Shown: in pieces, positions 1-9,800 of the stretch
Numbering within the stretch: position 1 is the stretch's first letter
Layout of the letters: every line of letters begins with the position of its first letter
Source of the DNA: Ohtaekwangia koreensis
GTDB lineage: Bacteria > Bacteroidota > Bacteroidia > Cytophagales > Cyclobacteriaceae
NCBI RefSeq assembly: GCF_900167975.1
Contig: NZ_FUZU01000001.1
Span: 1,212,580-1,276,579 of the forward strand
Direction: 5' to 3'
DNA: 64,000 bases
Translations under genes and position numbers: made by a program
Notes under the pieces: model-generated
What the model saw: only the letters and a program-made list of their open reading frames with translations
Told to the model about the DNA's origin: nothing
Database searches by the model: none

Positions 1-1646
1 CATTTCAGCTTTCTGTGGACGCTCTTCAAACCAGTGAGCTGCAATACGATACAGCCATCATGGCGCGTAGCATCAATAGCATTGCTGCTATATATTTTGA
101 ACAAAAACTTTTTACACAAGCGAATAATTATTTCAGACGTGCTTATGATCTCAATGAAAGAATAGGAGATCATGCAACGGCTGCCCGCCTGCAGGCTAAT
201 ATAGCGTACGTACATCTTCGCGATAATCAATTTGATTCTGCTACATTCTATGCAAAGAGAGCGTATGAACTCAGTAACAAGGTAGGAGATAAATATACCA
301 AGAGTGCAGTGTTGCGTGTACTCGGAGATATAGATGCCTATAAAAAAGATTTCAGCAGTGCTATGTTGAAATTCAGCCTGGCTCTGGAGCTTGCCCGTAG
401 CGATGGCAAAACGTATCACGAATCTTCAGTTCTTCGCAGGATTGGAAATCTATACTTGGAGCGGAATGAACCGGATAAAGCGCTGCATTTCTTTTTTGAG
501 AATGTAACGTTGGCTAAAAAGTATGGCTATAAAGATGAGCTTGAAAGTACCTACAAGCTTATCGCAAATGCATTTGTGAAAAAGAAGAATCACCAGAAAG
601 CGTTGGAGTATCAGACTGCGTACCAGGAGATTCACGATTCATTATATAATCAGAAGAATAGCGAATACCTCGCGCTGCAACAAACCCGTTTTGATTCAGA
701 AATAAAAGGAACACAAATTGAATTGCTCACCAAAGATGCTGAGCTCAAACAAAAAGAGATCAACAACCAACGCGTATGGATTTACTTTTCGTTCGGTTGT
801 CTTACGCTGGTGTTATTTATCGTGCTCGTATTGATATATAATAACCAGATCAAAAAACGGGCGCACGATAAATTAGCGGAGAAGAATCGCGAGATCGCAA
901 AGCAGGCATTGCAGTTAAGCAACATGAATGATACGAAGGATAAATTGTTCTCGATCATCAGTCATGATTTACGCGGCCCGTTGGCGAGTCTGAGAGGCTT
1001 GATGAATCTCGTTGTTGATGCGGGGATATCACAAGAGGAATTTCAATATGCTTCCAATACGTTAAAACAAAATCTTGACTCTGTGCAAGAGAACCTCGAG
1101 AACCTGCTATACTGGGCACAATCTCAATTGAAGGGACTGCAGGTCAACAAAGAATCTGTATCGGTAAAACAGATTGCGGACGATATCATCGCGCTATATG
1201 ACGAGACTGCGAGAAGTAAAGATGTTACGATCATAAATGAGTTGGAAAGCGGTCAATATATACTGGTCGATAAGAACCATCTTCGTATGATTTTTCGAAA
1301 CCTGTTGTCGAATGCTATAAAGTTTAATTCGCAACGTGGACTGGTTACGATCTCTCAACGTATACAGGACGATACAATGGAGATTTCAGTTTCAGACTCC
1401 GGTGTAGGGATTCGGTCAGCAGATATAGTAAAGCTTTTCAATGCTGAAACGCACTTTACCAAGCTGGGCACAAACCAGGAAAAAGGTGTAGGTATAGGAT
1501 TACTTCTTATTAAAGAATTCATCGAACATAATGAAGGCACTATTAGTGTGAGAAGTGAAGAAGGGAAGGGCACAACGTTTATGTTTAGCCTCAAGCTCGA
1601 TAAAACTTTTGCGAAAAAAGAAGGAGCACTAAGCTCCTCCTTTTAA
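1..1646 (+). CDS. TPR-containing sensor histidine kinase (5' end outside window)
   Basis: The frame is open to the left edge, so the true start lies upstream; the GTG at 15 is only the first in-window start-like codon. Numbering from 15, residues 1-230 are tetratricopeptide-like helical repeats. One membrane segment lies at about 253-278, followed by a short coiled coil and a HisKA domain with phospho-acceptor His317 in IISHDLRGPL. The HATPase domain has the N box NLLSNAIKFN near 428, DSGVGI near 461 and GVGIGLLLIKEF near 491. There is no receiver domain, and no response regulator gene is visible nearby. The protein is probably an inner-membrane kinase with exported TPRs that sense a ligand or partner, as in other Bacteroidota; the signal is unknown. 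Its 3' end overlaps the convergent downstream gene by 18 nt. Confidence 0.88.
   Translation, partial: FQLSVDALQTSELQYDTAIMARSINSIAAIYFEQKLFTQANNYFRRAYDLNERIGDHATAARLQANIAYVHLRDNQFDSATFYAKRAYELSNKVGDKYTKSAVLRVLGDIDAYKKDFSSAMLKFSLALELARSDGKTYHESSVLRRIGNLYLERNEPDKALHFFFENVTLAKKYGYKDELESTYKLIANAFVKKKNHQKALEYQTAYQEIHDSLYNQKNSEYLALQQTRFDSEIKGTQIELLTKDAELKQKEINNQRVWIYFSFGCLTLVLFIVLVLIYNNQIKKRAHDKLAEKNREIAKQALQLSNMNDTKDKLFSIISHDLRGPLASLRGLMNLVVDAGISQEEFQYASNTLKQNLDSVQENLENLLYWAQSQLKGLQVNKESVSVKQIADDIIALYDETARSKDVTIINELESGQYILVDKNHLRMIFRNLLSNAIKFNSQRGLVTISQRIQDDTMEISVSDSGVGIRSADIVKLFNAETHFTKLGTNQEKGVGIGLLLIKEFIEHNEGTISVRSEEGKGTTFMFSLKLDKTFAKKEGALSSSF
1614..1646. terminator. Hairpin inside overlapping 3' coding ends, probable bidirectional terminator
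   Basis: A 6-bp perfect stem (AGGAGC 1622-1627, GCTCCT 1633-1638) with a 5-nt loop is followed by TTTT on the plus strand and, in the other direction, by a T-rich run (complement of the A-run at 1614-1619). It lies wholly within the last codons of both convergent genes, so both transcripts could end here without a spacer. Confidence 0.5.
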
Positions 1647-2762
1647 TTTCTTCACTTCCGCTTCGTACTGCGGTAAAAATCCTTTTTGATTTTCAGGTAT
1701 ATTTTTAATCGCGGTCTCCCAGTTTTTAATTGCACTTTTCTTATCTCCTACAGCAGCGTATCCACGGGCGAGTCCTACATACGTAGTGAACGTATCATTC
1801 GGATGAAGCTGTCGGTTGATCTTGAATACCTCCATCGCTTTTTGTGTTTTTCCTGCAGCGAGTAATGATCTTCCATATTGATGTACTTCCGGAACATTCG
1901 CTGTAGGATGTTTGATCGCTTTATTCATAACGGCATCCGCCTCTGCATCGCGCGATAAAGCATATAGGACCAGTGCCTTGGTTTGTAACGAAGCGAAATC
2001 TTCACGTCCTATAAATTGCCCGCTGATGGCATTGTCTGCCCACGTAAGAGCTTCTTCCAGGTTGATCTTATTCTGCGCACAGAACTGTGCTGCATCCATC
2101 CACGGCTGGTAATCAAAGCCCATGCGGTTACCCATCAATTCGCCACGGATTTTATCTACATAGAGCTGATTAACATTGGCAACTTCGACTTTAAAAGGTA
2201 TACGCTTATTCTCCCACTGTAAATAGGCAACGGTGTTGTTTGCCTCTCTGGCAGCAAAGCTATAGGTCAGGTACTCGGTATACTCCGAATCTTCAGGAGA
2301 TGTCTCAACACGAAGCGCATCTTCTTTCGGATCGTAATAGTAACTTCCCCAGCGTGCAGAATTCGTTGAGAAGATCCAATGCCACGGACCATCCTTCTCA
2401 ACATCCAGAAATAATCCATATGTACCCGCCTTTAAATCTTTACCTTGAATCTTAACATCATGTGAAAAAGTGATGGTTGTGTTTTCATTGGCTCCCGCAC
2501 GCCATGGTGCAGCCTTCGAAGAACCATAGCCTTGATCGATGAAACCATAATGAACAAGTTCTCCCCATATATGTCCTTTGCGGTCTTCGCCACCAGGGCC
2601 ATGTACGTTGGGACTGCTATAGTTAATGGTTACGGAGACCGGACCTATCCATTGTGTTACGCTTGACTTTTGATTGTCTCCGCTTGGTGGTACGGAAATA
2701 CTTTGGGCAAATGCAGTGAAGCCCATTGCCAGGCTCAGGATAATTGATAGAATTTTTTTCAT
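1629..2762 (-). CDS. Exported DUF2911 domain protein with C-terminal TPR-like repeats
   Basis: The 377-residue protein begins with a Sec signal peptide (MKKILSIILSLAMGFTAFAQ). Residues 30-200 match the DUF2911 pattern I recognise from Bacteroidota: an aromatic-rich beta region with GPVSVTINYSSPNVHG, RKGHIWGELV, WRAGANENTTITF and GTYGLFLD. Residues 235-370 are helical TPR-like repeats, including LLAAGKTQKAMEVF and GLARGYAAVGDKKSAIKNW. The biochemical role of DUF2911 is unknown; a periplasmic or surface location is inferred from the signal peptide. It overlaps the kinase gene at its 3' end and is probably transcribed alone, since 72 nt separate it from the upstream lipid kinase. Confidence 0.85.
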   Translation of the reverse strand: MKKILSIILSLAMGFTAFAQSISVPPSGDNQKSSVTQWIGPVSVTINYSSPNVHGPGGEDRKGHIWGELVHYGFIDQGYGSSKAAPWRAGANENTTITFSHDVKIQGKDLKAGTYGLFLDVEKDGPWHWIFSTNSARWGSYYYDPKEDALRVETSPEDSEYTEYLTYSFAAREANNTVAYLQWENKRIPFKVEVANVNQLYVDKIRGELMGNRMGFDYQPWMDAAQFCAQNKINLEEALTWADNAISGQFIGREDFASLQTKALVLYALSRDAEADAVMNKAIKHPTANVPEVHQYGRSLLAAGKTQKAMEVFKINRQLHPNDTFTTYVGLARGYAAVGDKKSAIKNWETAIKNIPENQKGFLPQYEAEVKKLKGGA

Positions 2763-2834
2763 GGGATACAGGTTTTAATCGTAGAGTAATTAAACGAATC
2801 TATAGCAAGCGAGGTGTCACCCACCGAACGGTAT

Positions 2835-3743
2835 TTACAGTGTTCCTTTTTGAAGAGTTTTGTTCGGCACTAAAACCTGAAGAGCGGCAGGCATCAGCGA
2901 AATATTAAATTCAGTGTCGTGTCCGCAAGGTTCACCATCCACATGAAATGCTATAGGCTTTGAAGTTTTAATGACTATTGATTTCGCTTCGTGCATATCG
3001 CAGAATGAAGATTTACCTAAGCCTCCGGTAAACATACTATATACGAAATCGACCCGGTATACAGGTACTTTTTTAACCAGTGTAACATGTAAAAGCTGAT
3101 CGCAAACAGAAGCAGCAGGAGCTATACGTGCGTTGTTACCATACTGAGATGAGTTTGCTATAGCAATGATAAATGCCTGGCTGGCAAACGTTGTGTTATC
3201 AATGGAAACCTCCAGGTCAAATTCCTGGAAAGCAAAAAATTCTTCCACCGTAAGCTTTACATAACCGGTCAATCCACGTTTCGTTTTTCCTCCAAACAGA
3301 TTCGCGATATGTCCATCGAAGCCAATGCCGGAAACATTCAACGAAAGCTTATCATTCACCGTGAATGTATCCATTTTTAATATACTGCTATCGAACAACG
3401 ACAATGCGGCCTGACCCACGGTAAGCGGAATACCAAGATGTCGCGAAAGACCATTGCCGGAGCCACGTGGAATTATACCCATCGGTATAGATGCTTTCAA
3501 AGCACCACGTGCTACTTCGTTAATGGTTCCATCGCCGCCCACGGCAACGACAAAGTCAAAGCCCTGTTGCTTTGCAGTCTCTGCCAACTCTATAGCATGA
3601 CCGGGAGCCTGAGTAAATTCAACCGTGCACTCCACATTGTTTTTAACACACGCGTCAACGATGCGGCCTTCCACCTGTGGCTGATAGCCGGTGCCTGCAT
3701 ACTTGTTGACTATAAATAATACCTTCTTACCTTCGCTGTTCAC
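2835..3743 (-). CDS. Diacylglycerol/sphingosine kinase family lipid kinase (YegS/DgkB-like)
   Basis: A 302-residue soluble protein with the DAGK catalytic signature: the nucleotide-binding loop GGDGTINEVARGAL (GGDGT at 69-73), then PRGSGNGLSRHLGIP (92-106). The C-terminal half contains the conserved GIGFDGHIA segment and ends in a beta domain with FHVDGEP. Family members phosphorylate diacylglycerol or related lipids with ATP at the membrane surface, so a role in phospholipid turnover is likely. Length is normal for the family. Only about 20 nt separate its start from the divergent gene at 3764, so the two must share a very compact promoter region. Confidence 0.9.
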   Translation of the reverse strand: MNSEGKKVLFIVNKYAGTGYQPQVEGRIVDACVKNNVECTVEFTQAPGHAIELAETAKQQGFDFVVAVGGDGTINEVARGALKASIPMGIIPRGSGNGLSRHLGIPLTVGQAALSLFDSSILKMDTFTVNDKLSLNVSGIGFDGHIANLFGGKTKRGLTGYVKLTVEEFFAFQEFDLEVSIDNTTFASQAFIIAIANSSQYGNNARIAPAASVCDQLLHVTLVKKVPVYRVDFVYSMFTGGLGKSSFCDMHEAKSIVIKTSKPIAFHVDGEPCGHDTEFNISLMPAALQVLVPNKTLQKGTL

Positions 3744-3763
3744 GGCTCAACGTTACAAATTTT

Positions 3764-4111
3764 ATGGACACGAATTTTTACTTGCCGAGAAAGTTATTGT
3801 TCAAGGCCTGGAATAAAGAAACAAAGTTACTCATGCGGCTCGATAGCATGGAGTGCATAAAAGGTGAGTTAGTGAAAAAAGATCATATCCTGCTTCAATT
3901 TACCGGGATGTATGACAAAGCCGGAGAAGAACTGTATGAGATGGATTTGGTGTTAAGGGGCACCGAAAAATTTGTGATCACCTGGGATGGTAATCCAACG
4001 GCCTGGACCATGATGAAAATAAAAGACAGAACACAACAGCTGCCCTTCACGCATGCGTTGGCTAAAGATGTAACTCGACTGTGTAGTTATTTTGAATCTG
4101 AAAAGAGGTGA
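3764..4111 (+). CDS. YopX-like small protein
   Basis: A 115-residue protein without signal peptide or membrane segment. Residues 13-75 fit the YopX domain pattern, a small fold best known from phages and prophages: FKAWNKETKLL near the start and the hallmark QFTGMYDKAGEELYEMD at 45-61 (family form QfTGlkDknGkeIYEgD). Function of the family is unknown. It is divergent from the lipid kinase and ends one base before the convergent acyl carrier protein gene. No other phage gene is visible, so it looks domesticated. The family call rests on motif memory, not a search. Confidence 0.6.
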   Translation: MDTNFYLPRKLLFKAWNKETKLLMRLDSMECIKGELVKKDHILLQFTGMYDKAGEELYEMDLVLRGTEKFVITWDGNPTAWTMMKIKDRTQQLPFTHALAKDVTRLCSYFESEKR

Positions 4112-4112
4112 C

Positions 4113-4355
4113 TTACTTCTTATCTACTTTATCCTGTATATAGCTTACAGCTTGTCCGTAGGTTTGAAGTTTTTCAGCGTCATCATCCGGAATGCGGATA
4201 TCAAAAGTTTGTTCAAACTCCATCACAATTTCTGCATAGTCGAGCGAGTCGATCCCAAGATCTTTTACAAAGTTAGCTTCAGGTGTAATTTCCGATGCTG
4301 CGATGCCGAGTTTTTCTGTTAGAATCTTAGTGACTTTCTGCGGAATGTCTTGCAT
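4113..4355 (-). CDS. Acyl carrier protein
   Basis: An 80-residue acidic helical protein with the phosphopantetheine attachment motif LGIDSLDYAE; Ser37 is the expected modified residue and its position is normal for ACPs. It would carry acyl chains as thioesters. No fatty acid synthesis (fab) genes lie next to it, whereas the main acpP is usually beside fabF. It may therefore be a dedicated or secondary ACP, for example for lipid A, flexirubin-like or other specialised acyl chemistry. That is inference; the sequence itself is a typical ACP. Confidence 0.9.
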   Translation of the reverse strand: MQDIPQKVTKILTEKLGIAASEITPEANFVKDLGIDSLDYAEIVMEFEQTFDIRIPDDDAEKLQTYGQAVSYIQDKVDKK

Positions 4356-4375
4356 TAGCGTGAAGTTGTGTTTCG

Positions 4376-4383
4376 CAAATGTA
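4376..4383 (-). promoter_or_regulatory. Candidate Bacteroidota -7 element for the ACP gene
   Basis: On the minus strand the octamer TACATTTG matches the phylum's TAnnTTTG -7 consensus exactly. It sits about 20 nt upstream of the ACP start codon. The expected TTG -33 element is only approximated (TTAG about 19 nt further upstream). Confidence 0.4.
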
Positions 4384-4479
4384 TTAAAAAAATCATACTT
4401 CTAACATTCGCATTTTCATATTCAGGTAAGCCACTGGAAATCAAAAAAATGCTTCTAAGAAAGTGACACTAACAAGGGC

Positions 4480-5829
4480 TTAGAATCGCATGAAGAACTC
4501 GGTACCTTTCCCTACCGTAGACTTCACGCTAAGTGTGCCCTGATGCTGTCGCATGATCTGTCGCGATAAGCTGAGACCAATTCCGGAACCTGTTTTTTTA
4601 GTGGTGAAAAATGGAATGAATATTTTCTCCACTGCCTCCGGATCAATACCCGTACCGTTGTCACGTACGGCAATAACCGGCCGCGATTTGTCATTCAGGT
4701 AAGCGCGAAGTTCAATCGTCTTGGTATCCTGATCTTCAAATGCCTGGATCGCATTCTTGAATAAGTTGATGATCACTTGCTCGATCATATTCTTATCCGC
4801 AGATATAGTCAGGTCTTCCGGATATACAGATATCACCAACTGAATATTTTTTTCAGTAACATCTTTTCGATGAAGCATGGTAAGTTCTTCCAGTAACGGG
4901 CGCACTTCAATTTGCATTGGGCGTGGCTTCGGTATAGCCGTGAGGCTACGGAACTCCTTTACGAAATGAATCAAGCCTTCGCTTCGCTTGCTTATAGTTT
5001 GCAATGAAAGATGAATGTCGCTCAGCTGGTCTTTACTTAATGGCATGCCGTTCTCTTCCCGGATGTGAGGCTTCAACTCTTCTTCTACTATACCTGCGAG
5101 CGAAGAGATCGGCGTAACAGAGTTCATGATCTCATGTGTAAGCACACGCACAAGATTTTGCCATGCCTCCATTTCTTTTTCCTCCAATTCACTCTGTATG
5201 TTTTGGACTGAAATCAATTTTACATTTTCTCCGCGTAAGGTGAGTTCTATAGCATAGATCGATAATTGTACAATCTCTTCACCGATCTTTTGTCGCACGA
5301 GTTCGCGTCCACCGGTTTTTAGTTTTGTAAAAACATTTACGAGTGTATCGCTTACATCTTTCAGGTCGCTGATGTTATCAATGCGATTTGTTTTTAGGAG
5401 TTTACGTGCGGCACTGTTAAAAATCTCTACCGTACCATCTTCTTTAAAAACAATCAGCCCGATTCCCACATGCATCACAATGTTTTTGAAGAACAGAAAT
5501 TCTGAATCCTTCTCACTTCGTGCGCTTCGAAGTTTCATCAAAGCACCGTTCAATTCCTGGTGCAATCGCTTCACGGCAGGATCATCACTTTCTGTTTTAA
5601 ATGAATAGGAGAGATCATCGAACTTTACGGAGTCCAGGAACGAAGCAATGTTTTCATTCGACCGATCGAGATAAGCAATCAAAAGCTTGATCTGGTAAGC
5701 GCTTAATCCCAGAAAGATCAGCGCATAAACCCAGTCGCCTTTTGAGAAGGCAAAGAAGCAGAATAAAAAGATTGATGCTGCCAATGCAGCCACCCGTGGT
5801 ACTACTGGTGATCGCCAGTTAAAATCCAT
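4480..5829 (-). CDS. PAS-type sensor histidine kinase (NtrB/NtrY-like)
   Basis: A 449-residue kinase. Two membrane helices lie in the first 55 residues with almost no extracytoplasmic loop. A coiled linker follows, then a PAS-like domain (about 110-200, [20 protein letters not shown]), HisKA with His232 in [18 protein letters not shown], and a HATPase with [43 protein letters not shown]. The TNH/THEIMNS-type H box and overall plan are those of NtrY/AtoS-like kinases that usually pair with a sigma-54 activating regulator. No such regulator is in the window. The short loop suggests it senses a membrane or cytoplasmic signal. Confidence 0.88.
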   Translation of the reverse strand: MDFNWRSPVVPRVAALAASIFLFCFFAFSKGDWVYALIFLGLSAYQIKLLIAYLDRSNENIASFLDSVKFDDLSYSFKTESDDPAVKRLHQELNGALMKLRSARSEKDSEFLFFKNIVMHVGIGLIVFKEDGTVEIFNSAARKLLKTNRIDNISDLKDVSDTLVNVFTKLKTGGRELVRQKIGEEIVQLSIYAIELTLRGENVKLISVQNIQSELEEKEMEAWQNLVRVLTHEIMNSVTPISSLAGIVEEELKPHIREENGMPLSKDQLSDIHLSLQTISKRSEGLIHFVKEFRSLTAIPKPRPMQIEVRPLLEELTMLHRKDVTEKNIQLVISVYPEDLTISADKNMIEQVIINLFKNAIQAFEDQDTKTIELRAYLNDKSRPVIAVRDNGTGIDPEAVEKIFIPFFTTKKTGSGIGLSLSRQIMRQHQGTLSVKSTVGKGTEFFMRF

Positions 5830-5956
5830 AAATATTCAATTGTAAAGAGCAATATATCATACACGCAAGTAAGCGTCCTGAGCAGTACTAACGCAAAGAT
5901 TCGGATACAAGTTGGCAAAATTAGGGGTAAGATGTACTATGTACGGAAATGGTACA

Positions 5957-5979
5957 ACAGTGTACGCTGCGTACACTGT
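5957..5979. repeat. Perfect 10-bp palindrome, operator-like, in a GTAC-rich cluster
   Basis: ACAGTGTACG (5957-5966) and CGTACACTGT (5970-5979) are perfect inverted arms around CTG. Five GTAC tetramers occur between 5934 and 5974. The element lies in the divergent gap between the histidine kinase and the FG-GAP lipoprotein and has no T-tract, so a protein-binding site is more likely than a terminator. Confidence 0.55.
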
Positions 5980-6128
5980 ATTCATATACGTGATGTTGGC
6001 TGGCGTTTTAATACAGTTTCTATAGTACATACCCTGACAAGTCTCTACTTTATTTTGATATCAGTAAATTAGTCGAATAGAAAATGTTATAGTGTGGTGG
6101 CATCGCTCGTTTATAGGTGTAACTTACT

Positions 6129-9100
6129 ATGTATTTTTTTCGCATGACTATCCTTTTATCCTCGTATATAGCAAAGAATTTTAAGCGCTGCAATTTCCTG
6201 GTTGCTTTCCTGGCGGGAGTGCTGGTGAGTTGTACTTCGGAGGAAGAGAAACCTCTGATGGAATTGCTCCCTCCGGAATATACAGGGATCGATTTTGTGA
6301 ACCAGCTATATGAAGATGAAAATCTGAACATCATCACCTTCGAATATTTTTACAACGGTGCCGGCATTGGTATTGCAGACATTAACAACGATGGGTTGAA
6401 AGATATTTTCTTTGCAGCCAATATGTCTACCAACCGTTTATACCTGAACAAAGGAGAACTAAAGTTTGAAGACATTACACAGCAGGCAAATCTCGGTAAG
6501 TTGAATAAGTGGGCTACGGGGGTTTCTATTATTGATATTAACCAGGATGGATGGCTTGATATATATGTGTGCTATGCCGGCCCCTTTCAGAAACCTGAAC
6601 TTCTCGCCAACGAGCTATATATTAATAATCACGATAATACCTTTACCGAGAGTGCGCATGCATTTGGTTTGGACGATGCCAGGCATTCCGTACAAGCGGC
6701 ATTCTTTGACTATGATCGTGATGGCGACCTCGATGTATATATCCTCACCAATACAACGGATGAAACAGGACCCAATGTAATTCGCCCAAAACGGATACAT
6801 GGAGAGATGATGAATACAGATCGTCTTTACAGGAATAATGGCAATAATACATTTACGAATATTTCTGCGGCCGCAGGAATTACCAAAGAAGGATACGGAC
6901 TTGGTGTATCAATTGCCGATATTAACCAAGACGAATGGCCGGATATAGTGGTGTCCAATGATTACCTATCCAACGACCTGCTATATATCAATAATCAGGA
7001 CGGGACTTTTACAGATCGTGCCGGGGAGTATTTCAAACACACGAGTTATTCTGCAATGGGTAATGATGTTGCCGACTATAACAACGATGGATTACCCGAT
7101 TTTATAGAAGTTGATATGTTGCCACACGACAACAAGCGACAGAAGCTGATGTTCGGGGCAACGAACTATGATCGTTATCGTTCGGAGATTGCGTATGGAT
7201 ATACACCGCAGTATATGCGAAATACACTGCAGCTTAATGTTGGTAAAGATCCTTCGGGGCAACCGGCTTTCAGTGAGATCGCGCAGCTTGCCGGCATTGA
7301 AGCGACAGACTGGAGTTGGAGCCCTTTATTCGTAGATATAGATAATGACGGATGGAAAGATCTATTGATTACCAATGGCTATCCGCGTGATATCACGAAC
7401 CGCGACTTTGTGAGCTATAGGATGCAGGAGTTTATGCAAGCAGGATATGATCAATCCGTAAAGAAGAAATTATTGAAAGCTATAAATAGTATAGAAGGAG
7501 CCCACCTTCCGGTTTTTGCTTTTAAGAATAAGAGAGATCTTACTTTTTCAAATCAGTCAATTGCATGGGGATTTACCATGCCGTGCTATTCTACCGGAGC
7601 TGCATACGCAGACCTGGACAATGATGGTGATCTTGACTATATAACAAACAATATAGATGGACCTGCATTTGTATTTGAGAGTCACGCGGATTCATATTTC
7701 AAAAATCACTTCCTGCGCATCGACCTTCAAGGGCCTCCTGGGAATAATCACGGCTACGGAACAAAACTAATTTTATTTTCTAAAAAGGATTCCATTCAGT
7801 ATCACGAACATTATCCATATAGGGGGTATCAATCTACAGTAGAACAGGAAATACACTTCGGACTCGGCAAGACGAGTCGTGTTGATTCATTATTGGTACT
7901 GTGGCCTGACGGAAAGCGGCAACTCATAAAGAGTATACCTGCGGATCAGGTTCTCGTTGTACAATATACCGATGCAGGCGAATTGAAGTTGCCGCTGGCA
8001 AAAATGTATAGCGCTGACGCTGATACTATGCAAAGCCTTTTTAATTCTGCTGCTGAAAAACGAAATATTGCCTATAGACACAAAGAGACCGAGTATGCAG
8101 ATTTTAAAATAGAGCCGTTGCTTCCTCATAAATATTCCGAGGACGGTCCGGGTATAGCAGTGGCGGATGTCAATGGCGATGGACTGGATGATTTTTTTGT
8201 AGGTGGTGCCTATAAACAATGGGGACAGCTATCGGTACAAACTAAAGATGGTAAGTTTATTTCCAATCCATTGACGTCAGGTGTAAAACTTGAAGAAGAT
8301 ATGGGGACTTTGTTTTTCGATGCAGACAATGATGCTGATGCAGATCTATACATCGTGAGTGGTGGCAATGAGTTTGCTGCTGGCTCTCCGTACTATCAGG
8401 ACAGGCTATATCTGAATGATGGCAAGGGTAATTTTAAACTTGACGCAACAGCTCTGCCCTCTATGCAGGCGAGTGGTTCATGTGTTTTATCGTCTGATTA
8501 TGATAAAGATGGTGACCTCGATCTTTTTGTGGGAGGACGGCTTACGCCTCATCAATATCCCAAGCCTGGGCAGAGCTATATCTTGAGAAATGATAAAGGG
8601 CATTTTACCGATGTCACGGATCAGGTAGCACCAGGATTGAAAAATATAGGCATGGTAACGTCTGCCTTGTGGACAGATATAGATAATGATCAAGCGATGG
8701 ATTTAATTGTAGTGGGGGAGTGGATGCCCGTTACGATATTCAAAAACACAAATGGATTTTTTAAATCGACTATACTTGCTAGTTCAACAGGATGGTGGAA
8801 CAGCATCGAAGGTGGAGATTTCGATGAAGACGGAGATACAGACTATATATTGGGTAACCTCGGATTGAATTCACGGTATAAAACTTCATCTGCACAGCCT
8901 GCACGTGTTTATACCAGCGATTTTAATGATGATGGCGTGGAGGAAGCTCTGTTGTCGTACTATATAGAAGATGTAAACCGACCGGCACATCCGCGCGATG
9001 ATCTTTTTCTCCAGGTCGCGTCATTCAAAAAATATTATCCCAGCTATCAGAAATATGCTGAGCAAACTATGGACAGTGTACTTGTAAAGAGCAAGCATAA

Positions 9101-9701
9101 ACCTGTCGTCAACGAAGCGCAGACATTTTATACCAGCTACCTTGAAAACCGAGGAAAGGCTGAATGGCAGTTAAAACCACTCCCGGCACAAGCACAAGTT
9201 GCCCCGGTGTATGGCATAGTTACCGGTGATTACAATAATGACGGACATGCCGATGCCATCTTAAGTGGTAATTCGTATGCTCCTGATGTACTTACTGGAA
9301 GGTATGATGCTATGAAAGGAATCGTGATGCAAGGTGAAGGTAACGTTAAAGGGAACCTTACCTCTTTAAAGATACATCAAAGTGGGGTATTGATTGATGG
9401 TGCTGGTAAAAGTTTGGCAAAATTGATTACCGCGGATGCCAAAATGTTACTCCTGGCTACCCAAAACAATGACTCACTTCGCGTATTTGAAGGAAAATCA
9501 AATGTTCGCAATGTAATATCCTTACGCTACGATGATATATATGCGCTGGTAACAAGCAAGCAAGGGAAAAAAATGAAGATTGAATTCTACTATGGTTCAG
9601 GGTATTTATCGCAGTCATCACGGAAATTCAGTATTCCTGAAAATGCAAAGCGCGTTCAAATAATAAATGCTCGGGGACAATCACGTGAATTGTTACCGTA
9701 A
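6129..9701 (+). CDS. FG-GAP/VCBS repeat lipoprotein with ASPIC/UnbV-like domain
   Basis: A 1,190-residue exported protein. A lipoprotein signal ends at Cys35 (GVLVSC), so it should be tethered to an envelope membrane. A second ATG at 6144 gives a more usual n-region and may be the real start. Residues 80-480 and 680-900 carry repeated calcium-binding FG-GAP/VCBS blades, each with a DxNxDGxxD-type loop (for example DINNDGLKDIF, DYDRDGDLDVY, DLDNDGDLDYI), indicating beta-propellers. Residues 530-620 contain an ASPIC/UnbV-like segment (YRGYQSTVEQEIHFGLG, LVLWPDGKRQ). Such proteins are frequent in Bacteroidota next to SusCD systems and are thought to bind ligands at the surface; no enzymatic residues are evident. 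It is a paralogue of the gene at 47755, but here no SusCD pair is adjacent. Confidence 0.85.
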   Translation: MYFFRMTILLSSYIAKNFKRCNFLVAFLAGVLVSCTSEEEKPLMELLPPEYTGIDFVNQLYEDENLNIITFEYFYNGAGIGIADINNDGLKDIFFAANMSTNRLYLNKGELKFEDITQQANLGKLNKWATGVSIIDINQDGWLDIYVCYAGPFQKPELLANELYINNHDNTFTESAHAFGLDDARHSVQAAFFDYDRDGDLDVYILTNTTDETGPNVIRPKRIHGEMMNTDRLYRNNGNNTFTNISAAAGITKEGYGLGVSIADINQDEWPDIVVSNDYLSNDLLYINNQDGTFTDRAGEYFKHTSYSAMGNDVADYNNDGLPDFIEVDMLPHDNKRQKLMFGATNYDRYRSEIAYGYTPQYMRNTLQLNVGKDPSGQPAFSEIAQLAGIEATDWSWSPLFVDIDNDGWKDLLITNGYPRDITNRDFVSYRMQEFMQAGYDQSVKKKLLKAINSIEGAHLPVFAFKNKRDLTFSNQSIAWGFTMPCYSTGAAYADLDNDGDLDYITNNIDGPAFVFESHADSYFKNHFLRIDLQGPPGNNHGYGTKLILFSKKDSIQYHEHYPYRGYQSTVEQEIHFGLGKTSRVDSLLVLWPDGKRQLIKSIPADQVLVVQYTDAGELKLPLAKMYSADADTMQSLFNSAAEKRNIAYRHKETEYADFKIEPLLPHKYSEDGPGIAVADVNGDGLDDFFVGGAYKQWGQLSVQTKDGKFISNPLTSGVKLEEDMGTLFFDADNDADADLYIVSGGNEFAAGSPYYQDRLYLNDGKGNFKLDATALPSMQASGSCVLSSDYDKDGDLDLFVGGRLTPHQYPKPGQSYILRNDKGHFTDVTDQVAPGLKNIGMVTSALWTDIDNDQAMDLIVVGEWMPVTIFKNTNGFFKSTILASSTGWWNSIEGGDFDEDGDTDYILGNLGLNSRYKTSSAQPARVYTSDFNDDGVEEALLSYYIEDVNRPAHPRDDLFLQVASFKKYYPSYQKYAEQTMDSVLVKSKHKPVVNEAQTFYTSYLENRGKAEWQLKPLPAQAQVAPVYGIVTGDYNNDGHADAILSGNSYAPDVLTGRYDAMKGIVMQGEGNVKGNLTSLKIHQSGVLIDGAGKSLAKLITADAKMLLLATQNNDSLRVFEGKSNVRNVISLRYDDIYALVTSKQGKKMKIEFYYGSGYLSQSSRKFSIPENAKRVQIINARGQSRELLP

Positions 9702-9800
9702 AATGAGTTAGGGTATAAGAGTTTTTCCATAAAAAGCATAAATGCCTGCTGATGTAATGAAATGCAATTTTTCTCTGCGATAAATACGCGGTTATGTACC

